Assembly: GCF_018860765.1 (NCBI RefSeq) | Contig: NZ_JAHKPV010000018.1 | Location: 1-64,000 of the forward strand | From: Marinobacter salexigens | GTDB lineage: Bacteria > Pseudomonadota > Gammaproteobacteria > Pseudomonadales > Oleiphilaceae | Length of the DNA: 64,000 bases | Direction: 5' to 3' | Part shown: positions 51,295-61,351 of the stretch, piece by piece | How the letters are laid out: each line of letters opens with the position of its first letter | Numbering within the stretch: position 1 is the first letter of the stretch | The notes under the pieces: model-generated | What the model saw: the letters and a program-made list of their open reading frames with translations, nothing else | Told to the model about the DNA's origin: nothing | The model's database searches: none | Position numbers and translations under genes: made by a program

Positions 51295-52419
51295 ATGCCC
51301 GACCTGCAACTCCGACAAGCCACCAACGCTGACCTAAATGCGCTTTTACAATTAGAACACCGTTGCTTTACAGAGGATCGACTGTCTCGTCGCAGCTTTC
51401 GGCGTTTTCTGGATATGCCACAGGATAGATTGATTGTGGCCGAGTCAAAAAATGACGGGATCGGCGAGCTATTAGGCTATTGCTTGGTGCTTATGAGCGC
51501 AGCAACCCGAATGGCCAGAATCTATTCCATTGCTGTCCTGCCGACAGCTCGTGGCCAAGGCATTGGTGAACAGCTGGTAAAAACCGCTGAACGGGAGGCC
51601 GCAGAAGCCGACCGTATTTTAATGCGACTGGAAGTTCGGGAAGACAACATTGACGCTATCGCGCTCTATAAACGCTTGGGCTATCGCCAGTTTGGTACAT
51701 ACCGGGATTATTACGAAGACCACGGCACTGCCTTGCGCTTTGAACGCCGCATCCTGTTTTATGAGCCGACACAGGAATTCCTGCCCGTACCCTACTACCC
51801 TCAAACCACCGATTTCTCCTGCGGTCCGGCCGCGCTGATTATGGCCATGGCGGCACTTGATGAGCAGCAACCGCTCACCACTCTGGAGGAACTAAGAATT
51901 TGGCGCGAGGCGACGACTATTTTCATGCTGGCAGGCCACGGCGGCTGCGGCCCCCACGGCCTCGCGCTCTCGGCATGGAAGCGCGGCTTTAACGCCAGTG
52001 CGTGGATCAGCGCTGAAGGCCCTTTATTTCGGGATACTGTGCGCAACGACGACAAAAAGCGCATTCTGGAGCTAGTGCACGAGGGCTTTTTACACGACAT
52101 CGGCCAGACAGATATCCAGCTACACCATGACCCGCTAACATTGGACGCAATGGAGCAGGCTCTCCTAGCAGGCCAGATACCGGTGATCCTGATTAGCACC
52201 TGGCAACTGAACCGAAGCCGTGTTCCCCACTGGGTTACCGTTTGCGCAATAGATGAACAGTTTGTGTATCTGCACGATCCCGAAATCGATGTAGAAGACG
52301 GCGAAACGGTTGCAGACAAACAGTATTTACCGGTGGATAAGCGCGTGTTTAGCCAGATTTCCCGATATGGCCGCAACCAACCGCTTCAGGCCGCCGTGAT
52401 TGTTGGCCCGAAGCGCTGA
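51295..52419 (+). CDS. GNAT acetyltransferase fused to a C39-like peptidase
   Basis: About 374 residues. Residues 1–160: GNAT with IYSIAVLPTARGQGIGEQLV (acetyl-CoA loop) and ALYKRLGYRQFG. Residues 165–374: a papain-like C39 peptidase domain, with VPYYPQTTDFSCGPAALIMAM (catalytic Cys), and VPHWVTVCAIDEQFVYLHDP (catalytic His/Asp). With the adjacent RimK-like ATP-grasp enzyme it forms a synthesise/modify/cleave set. The ATG at 51295 matches the usual GNAT start; 51259 is an alternative. Confidence 0.85.
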   Translation: MPDLQLRQATNADLNALLQLEHRCFTEDRLSRRSFRRFLDMPQDRLIVAESKNDGIGELLGYCLVLMSAATRMARIYSIAVLPTARGQGIGEQLVKTAEREAAEADRILMRLEVREDNIDAIALYKRLGYRQFGTYRDYYEDHGTALRFERRILFYEPTQEFLPVPYYPQTTDFSCGPAALIMAMAALDEQQPLTTLEELRIWREATTIFMLAGHGGCGPHGLALSAWKRGFNASAWISAEGPLFRDTVRNDDKKRILELVHEGFLHDIGQTDIQLHHDPLTLDAMEQALLAGQIPVILISTWQLNRSRVPHWVTVCAIDEQFVYLHDPEIDVEDGETVADKQYLPVDKRVFSQISRYGRNQPLQAAVIVGPKR

Positions 52420-52437
52420 AAACATGTTACGCACAAC

Positions 52438-54498
52438 TTAACCGGTTCGCAGTGCGGCTTCTTTAAGACCCGCGATTTCATCCCGCAAACGGGCCGCAGC
52501 CTCAAAATCGAGACCTGCTGCGGCTTTGTACATCTCATCTTCAAGCCGCGACACTTCTTTAAGCAGGTCTTGCGGCGAGCGACTGCCAACCCTGGTTCGA
52601 TACTGCTCCGCCTCTTCGGCCGCTTTCTCGCCAGGGCGTTCGGCTTTGCGTCGACCACGACCGCCGCCTCCGGCGCCTTCCATAATATCTGCAATGTTCT
52701 TGTTTAGCCCTGTGGGCGTTATGCCGTGGGCTTCATTGTGCTCAGCCTGTTTTGTGCGCCTGCGATCCGTTTCATCAATAGCTCTCTGCATAGAGCCGGT
52801 AATTCGGTCACCGTAAAGAATGGCCTTACCATTGAGGTTTCGGGCCGCTCGGCCAATTGTTTGGATTAGCGCCCGCTCGGAGCGCAGGAAACCTTCTTTG
52901 TCGGCATCCAGAATGGTGACCAAAGACACCTCGGGCATATCCAAACCTTCACGCAGCAGGTTAATCCCCACAAGTACATCAAATTCGCCTCGGCGCAGAT
53001 CTCGGATGATTTCTACCCGTTCTACCGTATCTATATCCGAGTGCAGGTAGCGCACTTGCACATCGTGCTCCATCAGAAAGTCTGTGAGATCTTCTGCCAT
53101 GCGCTTGGTTAGCGTGGTTACCAAAACCCGCTCATTGACCTTCACTCGGGCATGGATTTCCGAAAGCAGATCGTCAACCTGTGTCGACGCGGGGCGCACT
53201 TCTATCACTGGGTCCAATAGGCCTGTTGGTCTGACAACCTGCTCTACTACCTGCCCGGCATGTTCTGCTTCGTAATTGCCGGGCGTGGCAGAAACAAAGA
53301 TCATCTGGGGCGCTATCCTTTCCCACTCATCAAACCTCATGGGCCGGTTGTCCAGTGCGGACGGCAAACGAAAACCATACTCCACCAGAGTTTCTTTCCT
53401 GGAACGGTCGCCTTTGTACATGGCACCGATCTGCGGAATGGTGACGTGGGATTCATCAACAATCAGCAGTGCGTCCGGCGGAAGATAATCAAAAAGTGTT
53501 GGCGGCGCCTCACCGGGCGGGCGGCCCGAGAGATAGCGTGAATAGTTCTCTATTCCGTTGCAATAACCCAGCTCATTCATCATTTCCATGTCGTAGCGGG
53601 TACGCTCTTCTAAGCGCTGGGCCTCTACAAGGCGGTTGTTATCACGCAGCTGCTGCAAGCGTTCATCCAGCTCAACCTTTATGCGCTCCACTGCATCCAG
53701 AACGGTCTGGCGCGGTGTTACATAATGCGATTTAGGGTAAATGGTGACTCTAGGAACACGCCGCAAAACCTCACCCGTAAGCGGGTCGAAATAACTGAGA
53801 TTCTCCACCTCGTCATCAAACAGTTCAATACGGATCGCTTCCTTTTCCGACTCCGCGGGGAACACATCAATGACATCACCCCGCACCCGGTAATTTGCAC
53901 GATGGAATTCAATGTCGTTACGGGTGTATTGCAACTCAGCCAACCGGCGCAGAATATGCCGCTGGTCAATCTTGTCGCCACGATCCATGTGCAGCATCAT
54001 TTTTAGGTAGGACTTTGGATCACCCAAACCGTAAATGGCCGATACCGTTGCAACAATAATCGCATCCGGGCGCTCTAGCAGGGCTTTGGTCGCAGACAAC
54101 CGCATCTGTTCAATGTGTTCGTTAATGGAGGCGTCTTTTTCGATAAAGGTATCAGACGAGGGAACATAAGCCTCCGGCTGATAGTAATCGTAGTAAGACA
54201 CAAAGTATTCCACAGCGTTATCCGGAAAAAACTCACGAAACTCCCCGTATAACTGCGCAGCCAGCGTTTTGTTGTGGGCCATCACAATGGTAGGCCGCTG
54301 TACTGACTCGATAACCTTAGCAACGGTGAATGTCTTGCCCGACCCGGTCACCCCCAACAGTGTTTGATGCGCAAGACCGGAATGAATGCCGTCCACCAGC
54401 CCTGCAATCGCATTTGGTTGGTCACCGGCTGGTTCGAACGGCGAATCAACCGAAAAAACGCCTTCTTTGCCTAATTTGCTGGAATCGCTACTGGCCAT
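52438..54498 (-). CDS. uvrB: UvrABC nucleotide excision repair subunit B
   Basis: 686 residues. [14 protein letters not shown] (Walker A), the beta-hairpin region [42 protein letters not shown] and the C-terminal UVR motif [23 protein letters not shown]. The glycine-rich linker [11 protein letters not shown] is also seen. Damage-binding helicase of nucleotide excision repair. The ATG at 54498 is the typical start; an upstream GTG at 54522 is less likely. No obvious LexA box. Confidence 0.95.
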   Translation of the reverse strand: MASSDSSKLGKEGVFSVDSPFEPAGDQPNAIAGLVDGIHSGLAHQTLLGVTGSGKTFTVAKVIESVQRPTIVMAHNKTLAAQLYGEFREFFPDNAVEYFVSYYDYYQPEAYVPSSDTFIEKDASINEHIEQMRLSATKALLERPDAIIVATVSAIYGLGDPKSYLKMMLHMDRGDKIDQRHILRRLAELQYTRNDIEFHRANYRVRGDVIDVFPAESEKEAIRIELFDDEVENLSYFDPLTGEVLRRVPRVTIYPKSHYVTPRQTVLDAVERIKVELDERLQQLRDNNRLVEAQRLEERTRYDMEMMNELGYCNGIENYSRYLSGRPPGEAPPTLFDYLPPDALLIVDESHVTIPQIGAMYKGDRSRKETLVEYGFRLPSALDNRPMRFDEWERIAPQMIFVSATPGNYEAEHAGQVVEQVVRPTGLLDPVIEVRPASTQVDDLLSEIHARVKVNERVLVTTLTKRMAEDLTDFLMEHDVQVRYLHSDIDTVERVEIIRDLRRGEFDVLVGINLLREGLDMPEVSLVTILDADKEGFLRSERALIQTIGRAARNLNGKAILYGDRITGSMQRAIDETDRRRTKQAEHNEAHGITPTGLNKNIADIMEGAGGGGRGRRKAERPGEKAAEEAEQYRTRVGSRSPQDLLKEVSRLEDEMYKAAAGLDFEAAARLRDEIAGLKEAALRTG

Positions 54499-54711
54499 AA
54501 TCGCCACACAACCTCCGCTCACTCAACCTGTGAATCCTCGCCATATCCTACCCTTACAGGATATGGCTACAGAGAGAAATTTATTGTTACGCTGGCTTCA
54601 TGGTACCATCAACGTGATCGACGGCTGGGCGAAAATCAGCCGCCATAAGGCAAGGATTCAGACACCCCGCCGGTCACAGACCTATCAGACGCAGCTTTAA
54701 GGAGCGCAAGT

Positions 54712-55896
54712 TTGGACCTTCAACTTTCCAGCCGAGTACAGGCAATCAAGCCATCCCCCACCCTCGCAGTCACCAACAAAGCTGCCGAATTGCGCGCAGC
54801 AGGTCAGGATATTATCGGCCTTGGTGCAGGCGAACCGGATTTTGATACGCCCGAGCACATCAAACAGGCAGCCATTGAGGCCATTAATAACGGCCAAACC
54901 AAGTACACCGCTGTAGATGGTACGCCAGCCCTGAAGAAAGCGATTATTGCAAAGTTCAAACGGGACAACGGTCTGGAATACGAAGCCAACCAGATACTGG
55001 TATCCAGTGGTGGCAAACAGAGCTTTTTCAACCTAGCGCTGGCCACTCTGAACGCCGGGGACGAAGCCATTATCCCCGCGCCTTACTGGGTATCCTACCC
55101 AGATATGGTGCTGGTTGCTGAAGGCAAGCCAGTTATCATTGAAACTGGCGCAGAAACTCGCTTCAAAATTACGCCGGAGCAGTTGGAAAACGCCATCACT
55201 GAGCGTACCCGTCTGTTCGTGATCAACAGCCCTTCCAACCCTAGCGGCATGGCGTACACCATGGAAGAGCTGAAGGCGATTGGCGAGGTGCTGAAGAAGC
55301 ACCCGAACATCATGATCGCTACAGATGATATGTACGAGCCTATCCTCTGGACAGGTCAGCCGTTCTGCAACATCCTGAACGCAACGCCAGAGCTATACGA
55401 CCGTACCTTCGTGCTAAATGGTGTATCTAAAGCTTACTCCATGACTGGCTGGCGCATCGGCTATGCCGCTGGCCCTGCAAAGATCATTGGGGCTATGAAG
55501 AAAGTGCAGTCTCAAAGCACTTCAAACCCTTGCTCTATCTCACAGGCCGCTGCTACGGCTGCACTGGATGGCGATCAAGCCTGTGTAGGTGAAATGGTCA
55601 AGGCATTTAAAGAGCGCCACGATTGGCTGGTAGCGGCCCTGAACAAGCTGCCAGGCGTCGACTGTCTAAAGGGCGACGGTACCTTTTACGTGTTCCCAAG
55701 CTTTCAGGCCGCAATTGATGCTGATTCCACTACCAACAACGATGTGGAGTTCGCAGAGAAGCTGTTGAGCGAAGCTGGCGTTGCACTGGTTCCGGGTTCT
55801 GCGTTCGGTTGCGATGGCCACATGCGCTTGAGTTTCGCCACGAGTATGGAGAACCTTGAGAAGGCTGTTGAGCGTTTGCAGAAGGCTCTGGGCTAA
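54712..55896 (+). CDS. Aspartate aminotransferase-type class I PLP enzyme
   Basis: 394 residues. Class I aminotransferase with IIGLGAGEPDFDTPEHIK, YTAVDGTPALKKAI, APYWVSYPDM, NSPSNPSGMAYT, the PLP lysine in LNGVSKAYSMTGWRIGYAAGP and MRLSFATS (C-terminal arginine). Closest to the bacterial Iα/Iβ AspC-like group (AatA). The start is a TTG at 54712 with a near-perfect AAGGAG seven bases upstream and no in-frame ATG near it. Transfers amino groups between aspartate and 2-oxoglutarate. Confidence 0.9.
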   Translation: MDLQLSSRVQAIKPSPTLAVTNKAAELRAAGQDIIGLGAGEPDFDTPEHIKQAAIEAINNGQTKYTAVDGTPALKKAIIAKFKRDNGLEYEANQILVSSGGKQSFFNLALATLNAGDEAIIPAPYWVSYPDMVLVAEGKPVIIETGAETRFKITPEQLENAITERTRLFVINSPSNPSGMAYTMEELKAIGEVLKKHPNIMIATDDMYEPILWTGQPFCNILNATPELYDRTFVLNGVSKAYSMTGWRIGYAAGPAKIIGAMKKVQSQSTSNPCSISQAAATAALDGDQACVGEMVKAFKERHDWLVAALNKLPGVDCLKGDGTFYVFPSFQAAIDADSTTNNDVEFAEKLLSEAGVALVPGSAFGCDGHMRLSFATSMENLEKAVERLQKALG

Positions 55897-55912
55897 AAGT
55901 TTCGTTAAGGGG

Positions 55913-55941
55913 TTGACGAAGCGCTGGGGTAACCTTAATAT
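55913..55941 (+). promoter_or_regulatory. Sigma-70 promoter of tRNA-Asn (copy 2)
   Basis: TTGACG (55913–55918), 17-base spacer, TAATAT (55936–55941), 24 bases before the tRNA. The same layout as copy 1, starting only 16 bases after the aminotransferase stop. Confidence 0.8.
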
Positions 55942-55965
55942 ACGCGCCTCGTCACATGACGACGT

Positions 55966-56041
55966 TCCCCGATAGCTCAGTTGGTAGAGCAACGGACTGT
56001 TAATCCGTTTGTCGCTGGTTCGAGCCCAGCTCGGGGAGCCA
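55966..56041 (+). tRNA. tRNA-Asn (GTT)
   Basis: 76 bases including CCA, identical over its full length to the tRNA at 41445–41520, with GTT anticodon. Own promoter and terminator. Confidence 0.97.
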
Positions 56042-56048
56042 CTATTTT

Positions 56049-56084
56049 AAAACCCGCTAATTCTCTGAGTTAGCGGGTTTTTTC
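56049..56084 (+). terminator. Intrinsic terminator after tRNA-Asn copy 2
   Basis: AAAACCCGCTAA (56049–56060) pairs with TTAGCGGGTTTT (56070–56081) and runs into TTTC. Lies between the tRNA and the convergent pyrF. Confidence 0.85.
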
Positions 56085-56094
56085 GTTATATGGA

Positions 56095-56805
56095 TTAAAG
56101 CCCCAGCACCTCGGCATGAATAGCTTCCAGCGCAGCCAGAGGGTCAGCTGCCTGAGTAATAGGACGACCTATAACGAGGTAGTCAGAACCAGCCCTGAGG
56201 GCTTCACTGGGCGTCATGATGCGTTGCTGGTCGCCTTTGTCGGCGGTTAAGGGTCGGATTCCAGGGGTGATAAGTTTGAAGTCGATGCCCTGCTCTGTTT
56301 TGAGTTTGCGGGCTTCCTGCGCGGAACAGACAACGCCATCCAGTCCGCAATTTCGGGCCAGCGTGGCCAAGCGGGAAACTTGTGTTTCCGGCGAATTGGT
56401 TATGCCGATACCAGCGAGGTCTTCTGCGCCCATGCTGGTAAGCACCGTAACGGCGATCAACAGGGGCTTATCCCCACCAAAAGTATCCAAACGCTCGCGA
56501 CAAGCCAACATCATCTTCTCACCGCCAGAAGCATGCACGTTCACCATCCATACACCCAAATCCGCCGCCGCAGCTACAGCCGATGAAGCCGTATTTGGGA
56601 TATCGTGGAATTTGAGATCTAGAAATACGTCGAAACTGCGCTTCTGCAAACCCTCAACAAACTGTGGGCCCGAGCGGGTGAAAAGCTCCTTACCGACTTT
56701 CAGCCTACATTTAGCAGGGTCGAGCCTATCCGCCAGATTCAGGGCCGGGACTGAAGACGGAAAGTCGAGGGCTACGATTATTTTGGGGTCGTTAGAAGTT
56801 TGCAC
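56095..56805 (-). CDS. pyrF: Orotidine 5'-phosphate decarboxylase
   Basis: 236 residues. IIVALDFPS at the start, [25 protein letters not shown] (Lys–Asp catalytic array DxKxxD), [17 protein letters not shown] and the phosphate-binding LITPGIRP…YLVIGRPIT. Decarboxylates OMP to UMP. The start is GTG with AGGA nine bases upstream. Last gene of the minus-strand cluster beginning with hisC. Confidence 0.95.
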   Translation of the reverse strand: MQTSNDPKIIVALDFPSSVPALNLADRLDPAKCRLKVGKELFTRSGPQFVEGLQKRSFDVFLDLKFHDIPNTASSAVAAAADLGVWMVNVHASGGEKMMLACRERLDTFGGDKPLLIAVTVLTSMGAEDLAGIGITNSPETQVSRLATLARNCGLDGVVCSAQEARKLKTEQGIDFKLITPGIRPLTADKGDQQRIMTPSEALRAGSDYLVIGRPITQAADPLAALEAIHAEVLGL

Positions 56806-56875
56806 GTTGAAATGTCCTGCGAGGTTTTATAGTAGGGGTATCGATAAAAGCACAGCAAAGCGCATCGATAACTAA

Positions 56876-58045
56876 TTATTCAGCTTCAACGCCCTGAATC
56901 GGGCGAACAGTTTCCCATTGTTTGCAACTCGGGCACAGCCAGTGAAGTTGCTGACCTGAGAAACCACAACTTACACAGCGATAAACCGGCCTACTGGCGA
57001 GAATCAAGAGCCCAATACGACTCACCAATCGACCTTCGTCGGTGGTCATGCCCTTCTCATAGCCAGCCATCTCCACGAGCCGCAAAAGCCCTCGCATACT
57101 GGGGCGAACTTCCAACTCCCTACGTAACAGGTCAATAGCTGCAGGGCGACCGGAATCCCGCTCGACAGACTCAGCCAAAGCTAGCAACAAACTGGTGCTT
57201 GGATAGGCCTCGTATAGTTTACGCAGTTTTTTTACAAGCCGGCTTATATTGCCATGCGCATGCTCTAACTTCATTAAGCGATCAATAGACTCCGGACCAA
57301 AATCCGGGTTCTGATCAAAAACTTTTAGCCCTTGGTTACCTGCTTCCCTGTAGCTGCCCTGCCGGACCAGAATGTTCATCAGTATAAGGGTTGCGCGAAC
57401 GCAAGAGTGATCGTAATCCAAAGCTTCTTTGGCAAGTTTTTGAGCAGCCCAGCGGTCGTCCTGCGCAAGAGCTTGTTCTGCCAACTCACAGGTAAGGTAT
57501 GCAAGATCCTTGAACATACTCGGATCTGCATCGTTTCTGGTTAGAGTGCGGGCTACGTCTGCAGCCTTACCCCACTCTCTTTCCTGCTGATACAGTTCAA
57601 TCAATTGTTGTGCAGCTTTGCGCCCATATTCGCGATCCCCCATCAATTGCTGCAGCAAGGCTTCAGCGCGGTCCAACAAGCCAGCGTTGAGAAAATCCAT
57701 GGCCAACTCAAGCGTTACCTGAGGGGAGAATCGCGGAGGAAGCTCTGGTCTGGCAAGTAAGTTCTGGTGAACCAAGATGGCTCGATCGGTCTCACCTTTA
57801 TTGCGAAAATGACGACCAATAGAAAGATGAAGACTTACCGTATCTTTATTAACCGCAAGGGATTGAACAAAGTTGTCGACAGCCTGATCGGAGTAGTTCG
57901 TGAACAGAAATTGCAGTCGATCCTTGACGGATTCTTCGTCTGCAACCTTTGTCTGAGCTTGGTTGCGGCCCTTACCCAGACGCCCAACAAACCAGCCAAC
58001 GGCAACTGCAATCGTTAACAGCAGCCAATGAAGCACTATGTCCAT
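56876..58045 (-). CDS. lapB: Lipopolysaccharide assembly protein LapB (YciM)
   Basis: 389 residues. An N-terminal membrane anchor (VLHWLLLTIAVAVGWFVGRL), nine or so TPR-type helices, and a C-terminal rubredoxin-like metal site CVSCGFSG…WLCPSC. This is the defined LapB architecture; it controls LpxC turnover and LPS assembly at the inner membrane. Its start overlaps lapA's stop by one base. Confidence 0.95.
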   Translation of the reverse strand: MDIVLHWLLLTIAVAVGWFVGRLGKGRNQAQTKVADEESVKDRLQFLFTNYSDQAVDNFVQSLAVNKDTVSLHLSIGRHFRNKGETDRAILVHQNLLARPELPPRFSPQVTLELAMDFLNAGLLDRAEALLQQLMGDREYGRKAAQQLIELYQQEREWGKAADVARTLTRNDADPSMFKDLAYLTCELAEQALAQDDRWAAQKLAKEALDYDHSCVRATLILMNILVRQGSYREAGNQGLKVFDQNPDFGPESIDRLMKLEHAHGNISRLVKKLRKLYEAYPSTSLLLALAESVERDSGRPAAIDLLRRELEVRPSMRGLLRLVEMAGYEKGMTTDEGRLVSRIGLLILASRPVYRCVSCGFSGQQLHWLCPSCKQWETVRPIQGVEAE

Positions 58046-58347
58046 TAAACGCCCTGGTCGTTTTGGGCTCTGGACTTCTCCAATGCCTGTTCGGCGCGAT
58101 CAAGGCGCTTCTGAAGAGTGCGACGGGAAACCGACGTGCGGAACGTGGCCAGAAGGGTCATTAATATGCCTACTAGTGCGCCGAAAACAAAAGACATGAT
58201 GATCCAAATAGCAACACCATGGGGCTTAGTTTCGAACACCAAAAAATTGAGAGCCACTGCCATCTGATTATTGAGAGAGAAAACAAGCGCCAGTAACACT
58301 AGGATCAGCACCAAAAGAATCAAAAGGATCTTCTGCAATCCTGCCAT
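58045..58347 (-). CDS. lapA: Lipopolysaccharide assembly protein LapA (YciS)
   Basis: 100 residues. Two membrane helices (ILLILLVLILVLLALVFSL and IWIIMSFVFGALVGILMTLL) separated by a short loop (NQMAVALNFL), then a coiled basic tail (RRTLQKRLDRAEQALEKSRAQ), matching DUF1049/LapA. Works with LapB in LPS assembly. Confidence 0.9.
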   Translation of the reverse strand: MAGLQKILLILLVLILVLLALVFSLNNQMAVALNFLVFETKPHGVAIWIIMSFVFGALVGILMTLLATFRTSVSRRTLQKRLDRAEQALEKSRAQNDQGV

Positions 58348-58414
58348 AGATCTCGCTCTCCCAAATACTTTTAAGTGCCCGAATTATAAGTGGTTCGCCA
58401 CAAAGATGAAAAGC

Positions 58415-58711
58415 CTAAAACCCTTGTTTTAAACTGTCATTCACCTGTTCGCGGAGCTCCTTTCCGGGCTTGAAATGTGGAACATACTTTGCCGGCAACT
58501 GCACAGCTTCACCAGTTTTCGGATTCCGCCCTGTGCGGGCCGCCCGATGATGAAGCGAAAAGCTACCAAATCCCCGAATCTCTATCCGCTGTCCATTAGC
58601 TAGCGACTGGGACATATGCTCAATAATTGTTTTTACCGCCAGCTCCACATCTTTTACAGAGAGCTGTGTTTGTTTTGAGGCAATCAATTCGACCAGTTCA
58701 GACTTCGTCAT
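58415..58711 (-). CDS. ihfB: Integration host factor subunit beta
   Basis: 98 residues. [49 protein letters not shown] (beta-arm root) and [28 protein letters not shown] (DNA-intercalating proline arm) identify IhfB rather than HU. DNA-bending protein. Located after rpsA, a near-universal gammaproteobacterial order. Confidence 0.96.
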   Translation of the reverse strand: MTKSELVELIASKQTQLSVKDVELAVKTIIEHMSQSLANGQRIEIRGFGSFSLHHRAARTGRNPKTGEAVQLPAKYVPHFKPGKELREQVNDSLKQGF

Positions 58712-58802
58712 GAGGCACTTTCCTCTTTTCTTTTTTTATTCGACCGTTTATTGCCGAATTCCCACCCCTTCAGTTTAGCTAAATCGAAAAAAAACACAAA
58801 AA

Positions 58803-58825
58803 AAACGGGCTCTTAGAGCCCGTTT
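58803..58825 (-). terminator. Terminator downstream of rpsA
   Basis: AAACGGGCTC (58803–58812) and GAGCCCGTTT (58816–58825) around a 3-base loop, with A and T runs on either side, so it is intrinsic in both directions. Lies 20 bases after the rpsA stop, between rpsA and ihfB; ihfB probably also has its own promoter. Confidence 0.85.
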
Positions 58826-58844
58826 TTTTCATACCAATCGGAGA

Positions 58845-60539
58845 TTAGTCCTTATTGGCGTTCTGCTGCTGCATTTGTTCCTTGATGAGATCACCAATGG
58901 TGGTCGCACCGGAAGCAGATTCTGCAGCTTTACTGCGCACAGTATCAATAGCCTGCTTGTCGTCTTCTACGTCCTTAGACTTGACAGACAGATTGATGAT
59001 GCGGTTTTTGCGATCGATGCTGATGATCTTAGCTTCGACTTCTTCGCCTTCTTTCAGAGCGTTACGCGCATCTTCAACACGATCACGGCTAATCTCAGAA
59101 GCCTTCAATACCGCCTCAACTTCGTCGTTCAAAGCGATAGTGGCTGCCTTAGCGTCAACGGCGGAAACAGTGCCCTTAACAATGGAGCCCTTATCGTTCA
59201 ACTGAACAAACTCAGCGAACGGATCGCTTTCAAGCTGCTTAATACCAAGAGAGATACGCTCACGCTCGGGATCTACAGACAGGATAACGGTGTCAACATC
59301 GTCACCCTTCTTGTATTCACGAACGGCTTCTTCGCCAGTTTCGTTCCAGCTGATGTCTGACAAATGAACCAGACCATCAATGCCACCGTCTAGACCGATG
59401 AAGATGCCGAAGTCAGTGATTGACTTGATCTTACCGGAGATACGGTCGCCCTTGTTGAAGTTGCCGGAGAAATCTTCCCATGGGTTAGATACACACTGCT
59501 TGATACCCAGAGAAATACGACGACGCTCTTCGTCGATATCCAGAATCATCACGCCCACTTCGTCGCCAACATTAACAACTTTAGATGGGTGGATGTTCTT
59601 GTTGGTCCAGTCCATTTCGGATACGTGAACCAGACCTTCAACACCTTCTTCCAGCTCTGCAAAGCAGCCGTAGTCGGTCAGGTTGGTTACGCGTGCAGTA
59701 ACCTTGGTACCCTCAGGGTAACGGCCTTTGATATCAACCCAGGGATCTTCACCCAGTTGCTTAAGACCCAGAGATACACGATTACGCTCACGATCGAACT
59801 TCAGAACCTTAACGTTGATTTCGTCACCAACATTTACGATTTCGCTCGGGTGCTTGATGCGCTTCCAAGCCATATCGGTAATGTGCAGCAGGCCGTCAAC
59901 ACCGCCCAGATCTACGAACGCGCCGTAGTCAGTCAGGTTCTTGACGATACCCTTGATTTCCAGACCTTCGGTCAGGGTTTCAAGCAGTGCTTCACGCTCA
60001 GCGCTGTTTTCAGCTTCCAGAACGGCGCGGCGGGAAACAACCACGTTGTTACGTTTCTGGTCTAGCTTAATAACTTTGAATTCGAGCTCTTTGTTCTCCA
60101 GATGCGCAGTGTCGCGAACCGGACGAACGTCTACCAGAGAACCCGGCAGGAACGCGCGAATACCGGCCAGATCAACGGTGAAACCGCCTTTGACCTTACC
60201 GTTAATAATACCTTTAACCACTTCCTCAGCTTCGAAGGACTTCTCAAGCACCTTCCAAGATTCAGCACGTTTGGCCTTTTCACGGGAAAGACGGGTTTCA
60301 CCGAAACCATCTTCCACTGCATCCAGTGCTACGTCGACAAGGTCGCCAATAGCTACTTCCAACTCGCCTTTTTCATTCAGGAACTGGGAGGCGGGGATAA
60401 CACCTTCGGACTTCAGCCCGGCGTTAACTGTGACCCAGTCGCTATCGACATCAACTACGGTTCCCTGGACGATGGAACCTGGTTTCATGTCAATTTCTTT
60501 TAGACTTTCTTCAAAAAGATCCGCAAAGCTCTCGCTCAT
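58845..60539 (-). CDS. rpsA: 30S ribosomal protein S1
   Basis: 564 residues. Six S1/OB repeats with the pattern [21 protein letters not shown] (for example [24 protein letters not shown] and [25 protein letters not shown]) and the final [18 protein letters not shown] tail. Unwinds mRNA at translation initiation. Start at 60539. Confidence 0.98.
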   Translation of the reverse strand: MSESFADLFEESLKEIDMKPGSIVQGTVVDVDSDWVTVNAGLKSEGVIPASQFLNEKGELEVAIGDLVDVALDAVEDGFGETRLSREKAKRAESWKVLEKSFEAEEVVKGIINGKVKGGFTVDLAGIRAFLPGSLVDVRPVRDTAHLENKELEFKVIKLDQKRNNVVVSRRAVLEAENSAEREALLETLTEGLEIKGIVKNLTDYGAFVDLGGVDGLLHITDMAWKRIKHPSEIVNVGDEINVKVLKFDRERNRVSLGLKQLGEDPWVDIKGRYPEGTKVTARVTNLTDYGCFAELEEGVEGLVHVSEMDWTNKNIHPSKVVNVGDEVGVMILDIDEERRRISLGIKQCVSNPWEDFSGNFNKGDRISGKIKSITDFGIFIGLDGGIDGLVHLSDISWNETGEEAVREYKKGDDVDTVILSVDPERERISLGIKQLESDPFAEFVQLNDKGSIVKGTVSAVDAKAATIALNDEVEAVLKASEISRDRVEDARNALKEGEEVEAKIISIDRKNRIINLSVKSKDVEDDKQAIDTVRSKAAESASGATTIGDLIKEQMQQQNANKD

Positions 60540-60571
60540 TATGAGTCCTATAGGTTCAATGCAAGTATGCT

Positions 60572-60591
60572 CCGTGTCGCCAGCAACACGG
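60572..60591 (-). promoter_or_regulatory. Hairpin in the rpsA leader
   Basis: CCGTGT…ACACGG, a 6-bp stem with an 8-base loop, lies 32–52 bases before the rpsA start. In E. coli the rpsA leader is structured and S1 represses its own synthesis, so this is a candidate autoregulatory element; the resemblance is only positional. Confidence 0.35.
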
Positions 60592-60670
60592 TCTATTAAT
60601 AAGTTCCGGAGATCAGCCAGCGGCTGGCAGGTTGCGCTGTCCCCGGCATTTCAACGCCAAAAAGGTGCCA

Positions 60671-61351
60671 TCAGGCTTGACCTACAGCGGCCAAACACCT
60701 GCTTAACACCTCCTTTATACTCAAACCTGTAGAATCAATGACTTGCGCATCATCTGCGGGCTTGAGAGGGGCTGCGGAACGGTTTATATCCCGTTCATCA
60801 CGAACCCGTATCTCTTCTAAAACGGCGTCAATACTAACATCGACGCCCGCAGCCTTCAACTGGCTATAACGCCGGTGCGCACGCTCTTCTGCACTGGCTG
60901 TCAGGAAAATCTTGACTGACGCATTCGGAAACACAACAGTTCCCATATCGCGCCCATCGGCAACGAGTCCCGGCTCTTGCTGGAAATCGCGCTGGCGCTG
61001 CAACAAAGCATCACGAACCGACTGCATTACAGCAATACGGGATGCGTTGTCGCCGCAGGTTTCCGTGCGTATCTCGGCGGTAACGTCCTCACCTGCAAGA
61101 ATCACTTTTGCGGGCTCCCCCTCCGGCGTTGGTTCAAAAGCCACATCGAGTGATGCAGCGACGCGCACAAGTTCCGTCTCGTTATCCAGCGACACGTTTT
61201 GGCGAATTGCGGCAAGCGCGGTCAACCGATAAAGCGCTCCACTGTCGAGCAAATGCCAGCCAAGTTTTTTCGCCAACATTTGCGTAACTGTGCCCTTTCC
61301 AGACCCGCCAGGGCCGTCCACTGCGATGACTGGTGCATTGTCTTTCGACAT
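60671..61351 (-). CDS. cmk: Cytidylate kinase
   Basis: 226 residues. P-loop [47 protein letters not shown] and [19 protein letters not shown] are conserved. Phosphorylates CMP and dCMP. Its ATG overlaps the upstream stop by one base (TAATG), showing translational coupling to tyrA/aroA. Confidence 0.97.
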   Translation of the reverse strand: MSKDNAPVIAVDGPGGSGKGTVTQMLAKKLGWHLLDSGALYRLTALAAIRQNVSLDNETELVRVAASLDVAFEPTPEGEPAKVILAGEDVTAEIRTETCGDNASRIAVMQSVRDALLQRQRDFQQEPGLVADGRDMGTVVFPNASVKIFLTASAEERAHRRYSQLKAAGVDVSIDAVLEEIRVRDERDINRSAAPLKPADDAQVIDSTGLSIKEVLSRCLAAVGQA

